64,000 nucleotides of DNA from Rhodospirillales bacterium (GCA_020638175.1 JACKJA010000002.1:1984001-2048000), one strand, 5' to 3'. Shown: positions 34,848-44,361, counted from the first letter of the stretch. A program made the numbers and translations. Notes: a model not told the origin generated them from the sequence alone.

Positions 34848-35744
34848 TTACTCAGCGGCAGTCGTGGACGAAGGGATCGCCCGGCGGGACCGAAAGGGCC
34901 AGACAAGCTGGGCCAGAAAAGTCGGCGGCATGTCTTCGCTGATCCCGATATCGGCGGGCGGGTGCCGCGCCGGGTTGAAATAAGTACCGAACAGCATGTC
35001 CCAGATCATCAGGTTTTCACCGTAATTCGTGTTCCCTTCGCTTAGATCGCGGCTATGGTGCCAGCGATGCAAACCGGGCGTATTAAAAATCCATGACACC
35101 GGACCAAAACGCATATCGACATTGCAATGGGTCAACATCCCGATAAAGGCTGTCACAACAGACAACCACTGAATAACCTCCATCGGTGCCCCCAGAACCA
35201 GTAATATAGCCATGCCCATGACAATGCTGACCAGACTGTCGACAAAATGAAATCTTCCGGTATTGACAATCCAAAGCCGGGTAACGCTGTGATGAATAGC
35301 ATGAAACCGCCATAAAACTGGCCATTCATGCGCCAGCCTGTGCGCCCAATAAAGCCCGAATTCCGCCGCGACCAGCCCCATCATGACCTGCACCGCCATC
35401 GGCCAGTCCCGCGGCCAGATGCTATACCCCGCCTCGGTTGACGGCGTAACATAGGCGGCGATCCCGATAACGGCGCTAAATAAAAACAAGCCCTGCACTG
35501 TGCCTTTGCTGCTAAGCGTATGGGCAATATCGGGCACAAGCTGGCCGTCATACTTGTTCCATGTGGGTTCGTGCGGCATACGCCGCTCCAGGATCAGGAG
35601 AACCGCCGCCAGACAGAAATAGGCCAGATTGAAATACCGGACCGGCTGGTCAATGGAAATCCCATACCCGGCGATCAGCAGGCAACCGGCAAACAAAGCC
35701 GGCCAGACAGTCCATGAAACAAGATTATAAAACGCCGTATTCAA
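34848..35744 (-). CDS. Sterol desaturase/fatty acid hydroxylase family membrane protein
   Basis: 298 residues with several membrane helices and the eight-His di-iron pattern: H135-x3-H139 (HRLAHE), HAIHH at 148-152, HCNVD at 206, and HRWHH at 226-230. These enzymes hydroxylate or desaturate lipids or carotenoids. The substrate is not shown. No lipid gene is next to it. Confidence 0.9.
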   Translation of the reverse strand: MNTAFYNLVSWTVWPALFAGCLLIAGYGISIDQPVRYFNLAYFCLAAVLLILERRMPHEPTWNKYDGQLVPDIAHTLSSKGTVQGLFLFSAVIGIAAYVTPSTEAGYSIWPRDWPMAVQVMMGLVAAEFGLYWAHRLAHEWPVLWRFHAIHHSVTRLWIVNTGRFHFVDSLVSIVMGMAILLVLGAPMEVIQWLSVVTAFIGMLTHCNVDMRFGPVSWIFNTPGLHRWHHSRDLSEGNTNYGENLMIWDMLFGTYFNPARHPPADIGISEDMPPTFLAQLVWPFRSRRAIPSSTTAAE

Positions 35745-35761
35745 AAAACCTGCCCCCCGGT

Positions 35762-36133
35762 TTAGTGCAGGAAGAATACCCCGGTATTAACAACGAACAG
35801 AACCGTCGCAATCTTCAGTATCAATGCCGCACGGTTTTTCTTTGGCGCACAAGCCCCGTGATGACAGCCCGTGTCATGACAGTCAATCTGCCAGCTATAA
35901 GCCTGCATAACCCAGCCCACGGTCAGCATAACTGCGGAAAACACCAGCAAAGGCTGCTCCATCGTATGGATAATTTCATGAAACGATTCATAAACCGGCA
36001 TCAAACCAGAGAAGAACCCCATCCCCGTCAGCAATCCGGCCATGCCAATTACCGTCGGCAGGACACAGCAAAAAATGTGACTGCTGGCTGAAACTACGAT
36101 CATCCAGTGCAAAGCGGCCTGTACACGTTCCAT
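35762..36133 (-). CDS. Small membrane protein with Cys/His-rich loop
   Basis: 123 residues with three membrane helices. CCVLP at 22-26 in the first helix and the loop DCHDTGCHHGACAP (C85, H86, C90, H91, H92, C95) resemble metal-transport proteins of the MerC/MerT kind. Metal binding is inferred from these residues only. The gene is 17 bases downstream of nothing on its strand and is followed by the hydroxylase gene. Confidence 0.65.
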   Translation of the reverse strand: MERVQAALHWMIVVSASSHIFCCVLPTVIGMAGLLTGMGFFSGLMPVYESFHEIIHTMEQPLLVFSAVMLTVGWVMQAYSWQIDCHDTGCHHGACAPKKNRAALILKIATVLFVVNTGVFFLH

Positions 36134-36284
36134 TGGGTAAACTCCTCAAAGAAATAATAGTCAGACTTACCTTTTTTACAACAGAATAGAAAGAAAAAAA
36201 TAAACCGATTTTCCTCACAGAATCTTCCCCTCCCGGACCAAAACTGTTAGAGTCTGCCTCAAAAAGAATTACGGGTTTTGTTCA

Positions 36285-36614
36285 ATGAAAGTTACCTTCC
36301 AAAATAAACTGAAAATCGTTAAATCCTATGAAGGCCTGCCGCGAATAGAATATATTCACGGACAGCCGTGTGATTTAAAAATGTATATAGAAAAGCGCAA
36401 ACCCGTCACAGAACCGGGACAAAAAGCGCATGACATAGACTGGAAAATCATTTTGGAGGGAGGAACCCCAGCCAAAATTGAAGAATGCAGAAAAGAGCTT
36501 TCCAGTATTTTTTCTACATACATCCAGCGCCGGACTCGAAAAAAGAGTTTAAAGGACGTATCCTTTAAAATGCTTGAATCGTTATCTGAAACCAAAAGTA
36601 TCGAGACAAAATGA
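36285..36614 (+). CDS. Hypothetical protein cotranscribed with a CBS protein
   Basis: 109 residues, basic and mixed alpha/beta (YIEKRKPVTEPGQKAHDIDWKIILEGG). It has no signal peptide. Its stop overlaps the ATG of the CBS-domain gene (ATGA), so the pair is translationally coupled. No family is recognised. Confidence 0.65.
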   Translation: MKVTFQNKLKIVKSYEGLPRIEYIHGQPCDLKMYIEKRKPVTEPGQKAHDIDWKIILEGGTPAKIEECRKELSSIFSTYIQRRTRKKSLKDVSFKMLESLSETKSIETK

Positions 36615-37015
36615 AAACAAAAAAAATATCCGAGTTATTCGATCTCGACCTGATGAAACGTGAAATCAGCGAAAACGCCACAATCGCCGACGCCATCGAC
36701 GTCATGAAGGGCTGTAACTACAGCTGTCTTCTGGTCAAAAACAAGGACGGCATCGGCATCGGCATCATCAGCGAACACGACCTTGTCACAGCCTTTTCCG
36801 ACGAAGGCGACAACGCCAAAACATCTTATGTCAGTGATTTTATGCAGGTCGATATAACATGCGCCGGCGAAAATGACACGCTAGACAACGTCATGAAATT
36901 GATGGCTGAAAATGATCTGCGGGTTATTCCCATTGTATCGGATGAGGGTTACGTCATTAGCTTCCTATCGGTCATGGAACTGTTGATGGTAAAGATAAGC
37001 GCACCCGGCGCATAG
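36611..37015 (+). CDS. Two-CBS-domain protein
   Basis: 134 residues made of two CBS modules: ISENATIADAIDVMKGCNYSC and CAGENDTLDNVMKLMAENDLRVIPIV. CBS pairs bind adenine nucleotides and regulate partner proteins. With no other domain it may control the preceding 109-residue protein or act as a cytosolic sensor. Confidence 0.88.
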   Translation: MKTKKISELFDLDLMKREISENATIADAIDVMKGCNYSCLLVKNKDGIGIGIISEHDLVTAFSDEGDNAKTSYVSDFMQVDITCAGENDTLDNVMKLMAENDLRVIPIVSDEGYVISFLSVMELLMVKISAPGA

Positions 37016-37085
37016 TTCTTGCACATAATTCCCGCCTTTTTATTTTTTCCTGTAACCGGGTACATGTCCGGTCCGAATTGAGCTA

Positions 37086-37113
37086 TATCTATGAAATATC
37101 CTTTTCATGGATA
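37086..37113 (+). promoter_or_regulatory. 28-base inverted repeat before bufA
   Basis: Half-sites TATC-t-ATGAAA and TTTCAT-g-GATA are symmetrical around a 6-base centre. It lies 38 bases before the bufA ATG, so it may be an operator. The regulator is not identified. Confidence 0.5.
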
Positions 37114-37151
37114 ACAATCCACTGTCGTTAACATAACAGGAGTAGACCTCT

Positions 37152-37484
37152 ATGAAAAAAGCCGTTCTTAACTCGATGATCGCCGGCGCGGTCGCCATGG
37201 CCGTTCTTGGCGCGGGCGAAGCGCAAGCGGATTCCCACGAAACGGAAAAATGCTATGGCGTTGCCAAAGCGGGACAAAATGACTGCGGCGTAAAAGATGG
37301 CACGCACAGCTGCATGCATGAAGCCACGATTGACGGCGACGGACATGAATGGGTTATGTTGCCCAAAGGCCTGTGTGAAAAGCTGGTCGGTGGGTCACTG
37401 ACAGCATATGAAAACACAACCATGAAAGATGAAAAAAACAACTGTGCCGCCGACATGAAAACAGAAAATCATGAATGCGGATAA
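37152..37484 (+). CDS. bufA: Bufferin precursor, BufA1 type (DUF2282)
   Basis: 110 residues. The signal peptide MKKAVLNSMIAGAVAMAVLGAGEAQA is cleaved before DSHE. The core has the BufA1 cysteines C34, C45, C54 and C75 (EKCYGVAKAGQNDC, HSCMHEA, PKGLCEK). Two more Cys, C98 and C109, lie in a C-terminal extension rich in Lys and Asp that ordinary BufA1 proteins lack. Bufferins are periplasmic peptides that bind copper after Cys modification. bufB and bufC follow directly. Confidence 0.9.
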   Translation: MKKAVLNSMIAGAVAMAVLGAGEAQADSHETEKCYGVAKAGQNDCGVKDGTHSCMHEATIDGDGHEWVMLPKGLCEKLVGGSLTAYENTTMKDEKNNCAADMKTENHECG

Positions 37485-37490
37485 TTTCCG

Positions 37491-38387
37491 ATGACCGCCG
37501 GAGATAACATAAACGGTTTTTCGCGCCCACCCCATAACGTCCCGCTCAGGGAGGCCGGGGTGGGGCTGCGAAGCCCGCACTACGAAGATATCCTGAAAGA
37601 CAAGCCGGATATCGGCTGGATCGAAGTACACCCGGAAAATTATTTCGGCGGCGGCATTCACCGCCATTATTTGGGAAAAGCCCGCGAATTATACCCTTTA
37701 AGCCTCCACGCCGTGGGGCTATCATTAGGATCGGACCAACCGGTCAGCACGGAACATTTGCAACAAATCAAGGAACTCGCCGACATTTATGAGCCTTTCC
37801 GGATTTCCGATCATGCCTCATGGAGCGCCAGCGGCAACGCGCATTTTAACGACTTGCTGCCCCTGCCCTACACCGGGGAAACGCTGGACCGGCTGTGCGA
37901 CAACATCCAGCGCACACAGGATTTTCTGGGGCGCTCGATACTGGTTGAAAACCCGTCAACCTATATTGCCTATCGGCACAATGACATGAGCGAACCCGAA
38001 TTTTTAAACGAAGCCGCATCCCGCACCGGATGCGGACTTTTGCTCGACGTAAACAACATTTTTGTGCAGGCGCATAATCACGGCTTCAGTGCCACAAACT
38101 ACATTGATCAAATCAACGCCGCCGCCGTAGGCGAAATCCATCTGGCCGGCCACGTTGAAAAATCAATCGGCCCGCAAACATTACTGATCGACACGCACAG
38201 CCGTTATGTTCGCCCCGAAGTCTGGGATCTGTATGAATACACCATCGCGCGCCTCGGACCGGTTTCGACACTGATCGAATGGGACAGCGAACTGCCCTCC
38301 CTTGACGATCTGGTCGGGGAGGCACACAAAGCACAGGATATTTGCCATCGCTATCGCAGAGAAAGTTTGTCTGATGCGGCTGAATAA
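37491..38387 (+). CDS. bufB: Bufferin maturase BufB (MNIO/DUF692 family)
   Basis: 298 residues of the multinuclear non-heme iron oxidase family that modifies Cys in the precursor. Family motifs: VGLRSPHYEDIL, SDHASWSASG, ENPSTYIAYRH, LLLDVNNIFVQAHNHG and the LIEWDSELPS end. The 7-base gap to bufA and overlap with bufC show one operon. Confidence 0.93.
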   Translation: MTAGDNINGFSRPPHNVPLREAGVGLRSPHYEDILKDKPDIGWIEVHPENYFGGGIHRHYLGKARELYPLSLHAVGLSLGSDQPVSTEHLQQIKELADIYEPFRISDHASWSASGNAHFNDLLPLPYTGETLDRLCDNIQRTQDFLGRSILVENPSTYIAYRHNDMSEPEFLNEAASRTGCGLLLDVNNIFVQAHNHGFSATNYIDQINAAAVGEIHLAGHVEKSIGPQTLLIDTHSRYVRPEVWDLYEYTIARLGPVSTLIEWDSELPSLDDLVGEAHKAQDICHRYRRESLSDAAE

Positions 38388-39159
38388 AGTGCAACAAAAT
38401 TTTAAAGACACACTCCTCGATCCGGCGAACCAGAAAAAAGATTTTGCAAACCTGTTCGCGGAAAATGGCATCACGGTCAAGGACCGCATGGCGGTTTACC
38501 GGGGCCATGTTCTGGACGGCCTTTGCGATGTTATCGGCAATTCCTTCCCTCTGATTGCCCGGCTAACCGGAGATGACTTCTTGAAAGCTGCCGCCTTTAG
38601 CTATGTGAAAAACAATCTGCCGCAAAAAGGAAACCTGAATTTATACGGCGCAACATTTCCGGCATTTCTGGAACAATACGAACCGGCCAGATGCCTGCCC
38701 TACCTGCCGGACATCGCCCGCATGGAATGGGCAAAAAACGAAGCCTACTACGCCCGCGACGATGCCCCTCTCGATCCAGCGTCACTACAAAAAATACCGC
38801 AAAATGAGCTGCAACATATTCACCTTCATTTCCGGGATTCCGTTCGTTTTATCGAATCCCGCTACCCCTTGATTACCATTCGTGATTTCTGCAGTAATGA
38901 TAACAGCGACGATACAATACTGGATATAGATACCGGCCCCAGCCACCTCATGATTTTTCGACCGCAATTACGCAGCTTTATCCTGGAAGTCGACCCTTTT
39001 GAATATTTATTCCTGCAGCAAATTGCAAAAAACAAAACACTGGGACAGGCGGCAACGACCGTCACCGCTCTGGCACCGGATTTCCCTTTGGAAAACATAC
39101 TGCATAAACATTTTGGTTTAGGAAGCTTTTCCGGTTTCACAAAACCCGCCCAGCCGTAA
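38374..39159 (+). CDS. bufC: BufC/HvfC-type peptide-modification chaperone (DUF2063)
   Basis: 261 residues from the ATG at 38374 (a longer frame starts at 38302). The N-terminal part has FKDTLLDPANQKKDFANLFAE and the segment NSFPLIARLTGDDF, the DUF2063 domain that helps present the bufferin precursor to BufB. It overlaps bufB by 14 bases. A DoxX-like bufD is not next to it. Confidence 0.88.
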   Translation: MRLNKVQQNFKDTLLDPANQKKDFANLFAENGITVKDRMAVYRGHVLDGLCDVIGNSFPLIARLTGDDFLKAAAFSYVKNNLPQKGNLNLYGATFPAFLEQYEPARCLPYLPDIARMEWAKNEAYYARDDAPLDPASLQKIPQNELQHIHLHFRDSVRFIESRYPLITIRDFCSNDNSDDTILDIDTGPSHLMIFRPQLRSFILEVDPFEYLFLQQIAKNKTLGQAATTVTALAPDFPLENILHKHFGLGSFSGFTKPAQP

Positions 39160-39239
39160 ATTCCACCACTGGATTTCTGGGCCGACACATGCTTAAATGC
39201 AGGCCATCGCAACACATAAAGCGCTCAAGGAGAATAACC

Positions 39240-39488
39240 ATGGCCACCCCCAAAATTGCCGATACCAGCCCCATTCAGGTGGAACTGGAAAAGGGAAAAC
39301 GCTATTTCTTTTGCACCTGCGGCCAATCGGGCCAACAACCTTTTTGCGATGGCTCCCACGCGGGAACGGAATTTACGCCGCTGGCTTTCGAAGCGGAAAA
39401 AGACGGCCCAGCATGGCTGTGCGCATGCAAGCATAGCGCCAAGCAACCCTTTTGTGACGGCGCGCACAAACCACTACGCGACGCATGA
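39240..39488 (+). CDS. Double CDGSH iron-sulfur protein
   Basis: 82 residues with two CDGSH modules: FCTCGQSGQQPFCDGSH and LCACKHSAKQPFCDGAH. Each binds a 2Fe-2S cluster with three Cys and one His. AAGGAGAATAACC lies before the ATG at 39240. It is cytosolic with no signal. It comes 80 bases after bufC, so it may or may not be in that operon. Confidence 0.93.
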   Translation: MATPKIADTSPIQVELEKGKRYFFCTCGQSGQQPFCDGSHAGTEFTPLAFEAEKDGPAWLCACKHSAKQPFCDGAHKPLRDA

Positions 39489-39544
39489 TACCTATACCGC
39501 CCCCACTTCTTTAACAGAGGCAGGGTGGCATAGGATAAAGTCCT

Positions 39545-42367
39545 TTATTCCGACCAGTTTTCTTCGTTATCAACGTCCTCCTGATCTGGAAAAAGGGAAG
39601 CAGGCGGCAATGTCCCCTCGCTGTGGTGAGTTTGGGCTACTTCACCACTATCTCCGCTTGCTGCGTCTTCATCATCCGCAGCTTGCGCTTCTTCAGCCTG
39701 CTCCAGTAGAAAAAGATCTATGCCAGAGGCAAATAGATCATCGGAAGCGACCGTTACGGTCTCCGGCGGGACATTAACTTGATATTCAGGATCGGCGCGA
39801 ACCGTATAGGTTCCCGGCACAACAAATTCAAAAGAATAAAAACCATCGTAAGCGCTCTGGACCTTGTCAACGACTTCACCGTCGGCATTGACCAGCTGCA
39901 GATACATACCGGAAATCGGGTTCCCGTTTTCATACGAAACCGTACCGTCAATCGCCCCGCTTTCAACAATGGGAAAGGTAAAGACCGGCATCGTACCAGG
40001 AAGCGGCACAGTGCTAAATCCTTCATTTTTGGGAACATAATAAGGATCAATCAGCGATGACTTATCGATCTGGACATTGACCATTTCTTCGCCGGGACCG
40101 GACACCAGAACATAGCCGTTCGTATCACTCAATTCTTTGGAACGGGCGTTACCGGCCAACAGCGCCACATCTTCCAGCGCTTCATCTTCACCCCCGAAAA
40201 CACCGTCATCGTCATGATCGATAAAGACCTGCCCCATAACAGGCGAAGCTTTACGCTGCGACTGGCTGGACAAATGATATGTCTGATCGGACTGGTACGG
40301 ATTAATCGAGGTACTGGCCCGCGCCGTGAATTTCCATCCACGCTCTTGCTGGTACTCACTTTCCAGCGAGGTCAGGAAGTTGCCGAAATCATAACCCAGC
40401 TGTCCGCCAATCGTTGAAATTGAATCCTGAAAATTATGCTGAAAACTTACCGCCGCCTGCCAGGGTTCTTCCTTGGGCTTATAGCGAAATTCGACAGAAC
40501 CGTTGGAAAGCCTGTCCTCTGGAAAAATCAAATAGTTCAAGGCACTCCGTACCTGCCAGTCCCGTATATTCGCCGTAGCGCTGAAATTCCCGCCCGTAGA
40601 GGTATGGCGGTGGTTCACGATCTGCGTATTGGTTGTGTTTGTCAGACGAATGCCCGACCACGACATGGATTGTGACGTATTGTAATCCCGTGTCACAGTA
40701 TCGTTGTAAAGCTCCTTATGCTTAACATCAACCCGCAAGCCCAAAGGCGGTATTTTGGCAAATTTCAAAGTCGTTTTGGCTTGCACTTCGGACGTAAATT
40801 TTTGTGCGCCCGTACCAAACCCGGCTTTCACACTTTCGAAATTGTTAAAGAAGGCACTACGCAAATTCAGGTTTATGCCTAAAAGTTTGGTGATGAACCC
40901 CATATCAACCGCTTCACCACCCCCAAGTTCGCTATAAGCCTCGACTTCACCGATCCCTATCGGGGTCGACACAACCGCGCCGGTACTCAGATATCTTTTG
41001 TATTCCGTTTGGGTCGGCAAAGCCGATGCCGTTCCAAAAATCGTCATATAGCGGTTTAACCCGAAAAAAGCCGTCGCATTTTTCGTCACACCATGGGGCT
41101 GTGTCTGCTGTTCATCTTCCAAGAGAATAAGCGGGTGATAAGCATCATTAACCCCGACGCTATAACGGAAATCACCAGGACGGAGCATACTGCCATTGAC
41201 CTGGTAATCTTTGACCTCTTCACGCACCTGCCCCTGCGGACCGTAGAGAACAACGCGGATCTGGTTGTTACCAAAGTTCAAAACGACATCTTCAAACCTG
41301 TATTCGCCATCCTCATCAACAGCGCCGACCTCCAGCAATTCGTTGTTGTTGTATAACTCGGCTTCCCAGCCCGGCGGTCCAACGCCCTCTACCGTAATCC
41401 GGTCAAATTCACTTTCACGGCGGGACGTATCGTTAGAAATCGTAACCCCGCGCCCGCTAATACCGTTGCCCACAAGATCGCGTTGACGCAAGCTGATATC
41501 ACCGGCCTCAAACCGCCGCACACCGCCAATAAACAGCGTATCGTCACCAAACGCCTGCCGCTGGGCACGGAAACGAATACTGGACGGTTTTACAAATCCC
41601 TCTTCCTTGCTGTAAGGGATGTTCGCAGAATAATCGGCAATCATTTTGCCGAGCTGCTGACTGCCAGAAAACAGGTTCTGCCCGATCATCTCCTTTGTAT
41701 CGTTATCGAACGTATAGTTAGTCTGGATATCCAGAACCGGTTTACCAAACCAGAGATAAGGATTTTCCCGGTAAGGCAGCATTTTTTGCTGACTTTGCCG
41801 AAGCACCCGGCGGGATTCAGAAATATCGAGCTGTTCTTGCCGTTTGAGACGCCGCTGAAAGGACAGCTCCTCTTCTGCCTCTACGTTGATTGCCAGAGAG
41901 CCAAGATCCATATGCATCTCAACCGGCCACAGCTCGTTCAGCACTTCCAGCTGCACATAAAGATCATCCGTAACAACATCATCGAGGGACAATATGGCAT
42001 CCGGAGATAAAAGCTGCCGCTTGCCTTTGACCGTCATCTCCCCCCGTTCACCATCCAGCGTAAATGTATTTTCTTCTTTCGAAGCAAAACCGCTGACATA
42101 TTTCCGGTCCAGTTCGGCATCCATGTAGAATTCAAAGGCTTCCCCCAATTCGATCATGGGCAGGTAATAACGGCCCTCATGCTGGTAAACGAACAGCCCT
42201 TGCGTAATGTACCAGTTCGGCGGCATGACCACTTCAAAGATCCATTCCTCGACCTCGGCCTGCTCAACAGCCTCCGCTTTGCGGGCGCACAAAGACAGCG
42301 CCGCAGCTATAATAAGCGCGGCTCCAATCAGGTGCCTGTAATTTTTAAACCATTGATATACGCCCAT
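39545..42367 (-). CDS. Outer-membrane usher of an alternate chaperone-usher pilus system
   Basis: 940 residues. It begins with a signal peptide (ending near ARKAEA), an N-terminal domain binding chaperone-subunit pairs, a long beta-barrel with a middle plug region (RFRAQRQAFGDDTLFIGGVRRFEAGDISLRQRDLVGNG), and near the C-terminus an EF-like DHDDDGVFGGEDE site and a carboxypeptidase-regulatory-like domain (AIDGTVSYENGNPISGMYLQL). It has the architecture of the divergent usher families used with DUF4402 pilins. The chaperone gene lies upstream on the same strand. Confidence 0.82.
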   Translation of the reverse strand: MGVYQWFKNYRHLIGAALIIAAALSLCARKAEAVEQAEVEEWIFEVVMPPNWYITQGLFVYQHEGRYYLPMIELGEAFEFYMDAELDRKYVSGFASKEENTFTLDGERGEMTVKGKRQLLSPDAILSLDDVVTDDLYVQLEVLNELWPVEMHMDLGSLAINVEAEEELSFQRRLKRQEQLDISESRRVLRQSQQKMLPYRENPYLWFGKPVLDIQTNYTFDNDTKEMIGQNLFSGSQQLGKMIADYSANIPYSKEEGFVKPSSIRFRAQRQAFGDDTLFIGGVRRFEAGDISLRQRDLVGNGISGRGVTISNDTSRRESEFDRITVEGVGPPGWEAELYNNNELLEVGAVDEDGEYRFEDVVLNFGNNQIRVVLYGPQGQVREEVKDYQVNGSMLRPGDFRYSVGVNDAYHPLILLEDEQQTQPHGVTKNATAFFGLNRYMTIFGTASALPTQTEYKRYLSTGAVVSTPIGIGEVEAYSELGGGEAVDMGFITKLLGINLNLRSAFFNNFESVKAGFGTGAQKFTSEVQAKTTLKFAKIPPLGLRVDVKHKELYNDTVTRDYNTSQSMSWSGIRLTNTTNTQIVNHRHTSTGGNFSATANIRDWQVRSALNYLIFPEDRLSNGSVEFRYKPKEEPWQAAVSFQHNFQDSISTIGGQLGYDFGNFLTSLESEYQQERGWKFTARASTSINPYQSDQTYHLSSQSQRKASPVMGQVFIDHDDDGVFGGEDEALEDVALLAGNARSKELSDTNGYVLVSGPGEEMVNVQIDKSSLIDPYYVPKNEGFSTVPLPGTMPVFTFPIVESGAIDGTVSYENGNPISGMYLQLVNADGEVVDKVQSAYDGFYSFEFVVPGTYTVRADPEYQVNVPPETVTVASDDLFASGIDLFLLEQAEEAQAADDEDAASGDSGEVAQTHHSEGTLPPASLFPDQEDVDNEENWSE

Positions 42368-42514
42368 GACACAGAGCAGAGAAGTGGTAAGTTAAAGTAG
42401 CCCACTGAAAGGATACCATAAAATCAACAGAAAACGAACGGTATTATGGCCGTTTTTTTTGACTCTCACGGCAGCTTTCTCTAATAAGCGCAGCCGATTC
42501 GACAGCCCAAAAAA

Positions 42515-42540
42515 GAAGAGTCTTAAAGCAAAGACTCTTC
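42515..42540 (-). terminator. Rho-independent terminator between chaperone and usher genes
   Basis: A perfect 10-base-pair stem (42515-42524 with 42531-42540) and 6-base loop, with a run of six T on the minus strand. It separates the chaperone gene from the usher gene, so subunit levels could exceed usher levels. Confidence 0.8.
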
Positions 42541-42584
42541 CGTACAAAAAATAATTCTCTAAAAAGAAAAAATCAGGGACCGGA

Positions 42585-43484
42585 TTAAGGAGAAACCGTC
42601 ACATCCGTTTCCGCCATAACGCTACCGCGGAACAGCTCATCATCCTCGTCCGCCCGGTAAGTAACATGCATTTTGCTGCAGCTTCCTTTTGACGCTTCCG
42701 GATATTCAACCTTGAACTTCATAATCCGGCGCTCCACATCGGTATAAATAGCGATACCGCGAACCTGATGCGCAACAATTTCTTCACCGCCACCGATACA
42801 AACAAAATCAAGATCGCCATAAGTGCTGCGGTTGCCGGTCCGGTTCAATGTAAAATTAACCTCCGCACCCTCGGCCGTAGCCTTGGCCGACACATCAGAA
42901 AAACTGACAGAAGCCTTCAAATCCCCGGTCCGCACAAAAACAGGCATGGAAATCCCCGGCAACATCGCCAGTTTAATCGCCTGCTTTTCTTTCATATCCA
43001 TCGGATCGGCTTTAAAGTTTTCCGGCACAGATTCCGTCATAATCCAGAGGTGAGAGCGATACTCACCCGGCGCCAGATCTTTCGGCTTACGCAACAGCAA
43101 GCGTATTTGCTGCGTCGCCCCGGCCGGTACAGTCACCCGCCGCGGCGCAAAACGAATCATGTCATCAGCCCATTTGATATCATCAGCCGGATCATCCTTT
43201 TCCACGGCCTTCAGGGATTTGTCTTCCGTCATGCGCATACGCCGCCACTCAAGGCGGTACACCTGCTCTTCTGCCGTGTTATTGATGATAGTAATAACTT
43301 CCGAACGGTTTTTATCGGTAAAAACAACCCGCTTCATGCTGATCCGGATAGCATGAGCGTCCATTGCCGCCCCCGCTACGATCACTACGAATAAAAACGC
43401 TGCCAGACCGCGCAAATACATAGAGCGGCCCCGGCAAACATCATCGGAGGTCTTCTTCAAAAACGGTATCTTCATTTTTTTCAT
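42585..43484 (-). CDS. Periplasmic pilus chaperone, PapD-like
   Basis: 299 residues from the second ATG (43484), 8 bases from AAGGA; another ATG at 43490 is only 2 bases from it. A signal peptide (near AMDAHA) precedes an immunoglobulin-like donor domain (ISMKRVVFTDKNRSEVITIIN, FAPRRVTVPAGATQQIRLLLRKP) and a second domain. The chaperone keeps pilin subunits folded by donor-strand complementation for delivery to the usher. Confidence 0.85.
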   Translation of the reverse strand: MKKMKIPFLKKTSDDVCRGRSMYLRGLAAFLFVVIVAGAAMDAHAIRISMKRVVFTDKNRSEVITIINNTAEEQVYRLEWRRMRMTEDKSLKAVEKDDPADDIKWADDMIRFAPRRVTVPAGATQQIRLLLRKPKDLAPGEYRSHLWIMTESVPENFKADPMDMKEKQAIKLAMLPGISMPVFVRTGDLKASVSFSDVSAKATAEGAEVNFTLNRTGNRSTYGDLDFVCIGGGEEIVAHQVRGIAIYTDVERRIMKFKVEYPEASKGSCSKMHVTYRADEDDELFRGSVMAETDVTVSP

Positions 43485-43607
43485 GCGCATGATCCTTTAG
43501 ACCATCGTCCCGTATATATCCGAACTATAGTGCAACACACAAGCCCGTCTTTCAAGGGAAGAGTTGCATTGATCGCGTTTTTAATCGTCGTGAAGATTTT
43601 TCCGGTT

Positions 43608-44177
43608 TTATTGATAATTGGCACGAATCCGCGCCGCACCAACATAAGAGCCACTTAACTGACCCACCCGCGTGTTGATTGTCGCGCCGACAGCCATCGT
43701 AACATAAGGATTATTGGAGGTCGGTGTCACCGTCACATACGTACCGCCGCGCGCCGTCAGCAAGTTAAAATCCGTAACTGACACGGTCGCCGTGCCGTTC
43801 GTCAACTTCACCGCCGTTTCCTCGACACTGATCGTCACCGGCAATTCAGAGCCGCGAATTTGCAGACGCCCGGCCTGAGGCTGCCCCCCCGCCAAAGACA
43901 GGCTGCTATGGCTGGCAATATAAAGTTTATCGGTTTCAGGATCCAGAGTCGCTTGTCCGGCTCGGTCGACGGTCATCGCCAACGTTCCGAAATCCATTGT
44001 CGTGTTGATGGTAATTTCAATCGCACGAATCAGTTTGGCAACAATCGGCATCGTCGCCGTCGCCGCCACCGCGTTCATAGCGTGATAAAATGATAGGGAA
44101 GATAGCGCAACAACGCCTGCGGCTGTCGCGGTTTTTGCCTTTGCCTTCATCGATTTTTTTTCAATCGACTGTGCCAT
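43608..44177 (-). CDS. DUF4402 pilin-like subunit
   Basis: 189 residues with an N-terminal signal helix (ATAAGVVALSSLSFYHAMNAVAATA) and a beta-sandwich that starts IEITINTTMDFGTLAM, typical of DUF4402. The C-terminus ends VGAARIRANYQ, as in the other two family members. GAAAGGGCGAC is the ribosome site. It is upstream of the chaperone and probably the first gene of that unit. Confidence 0.85.
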   Translation of the reverse strand: MAQSIEKKSMKAKAKTATAAGVVALSSLSFYHAMNAVAATATMPIVAKLIRAIEITINTTMDFGTLAMTVDRAGQATLDPETDKLYIASHSSLSLAGGQPQAGRLQIRGSELPVTISVEETAVKLTNGTATVSVTDFNLLTARGGTYVTVTPTSNNPYVTMAVGATINTRVGQLSGSYVGAARIRANYQ

Positions 44178-44338
44178 GTCGCCCTTTCCAGAGTCTTTCC
44201 TGCTTCACTGACACGATCATTCTGCCATGCCTTTTATTATTTTACGCCCTCATTATAAACCGGACAGCATTAAAATTCATTAATTCTCCGAACTTTATCA
44301 CCCGGCCTTCACCCCGAATTCGGGCAAAAGAAGGAGGT

Positions 44339-44361
44339 GGCTGGCGACAACATCGCCAGCC
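44339..44361 (-). terminator. Hairpin downstream of second DUF4402 gene
   Basis: A 9-base-pair stem (44339-44347 with 44353-44361), loop of five, and T-rich run on the minus strand. It would end the transcript that starts at the 44929 pilin gene before the 44177 one. Confidence 0.7.

Noticed and set aside
36611..37015. CRISPR or phage origin for the small genes here
   Set aside because: No repeats, integrase or att-like sites were seen anywhere in the window.
37491..39159. Methanobactin or other MNIO cluster rather than bufferin
   Set aside because: The precursor has the BufA1 signal and Cys pattern and the third gene is DUF2063, which fits bufferins.
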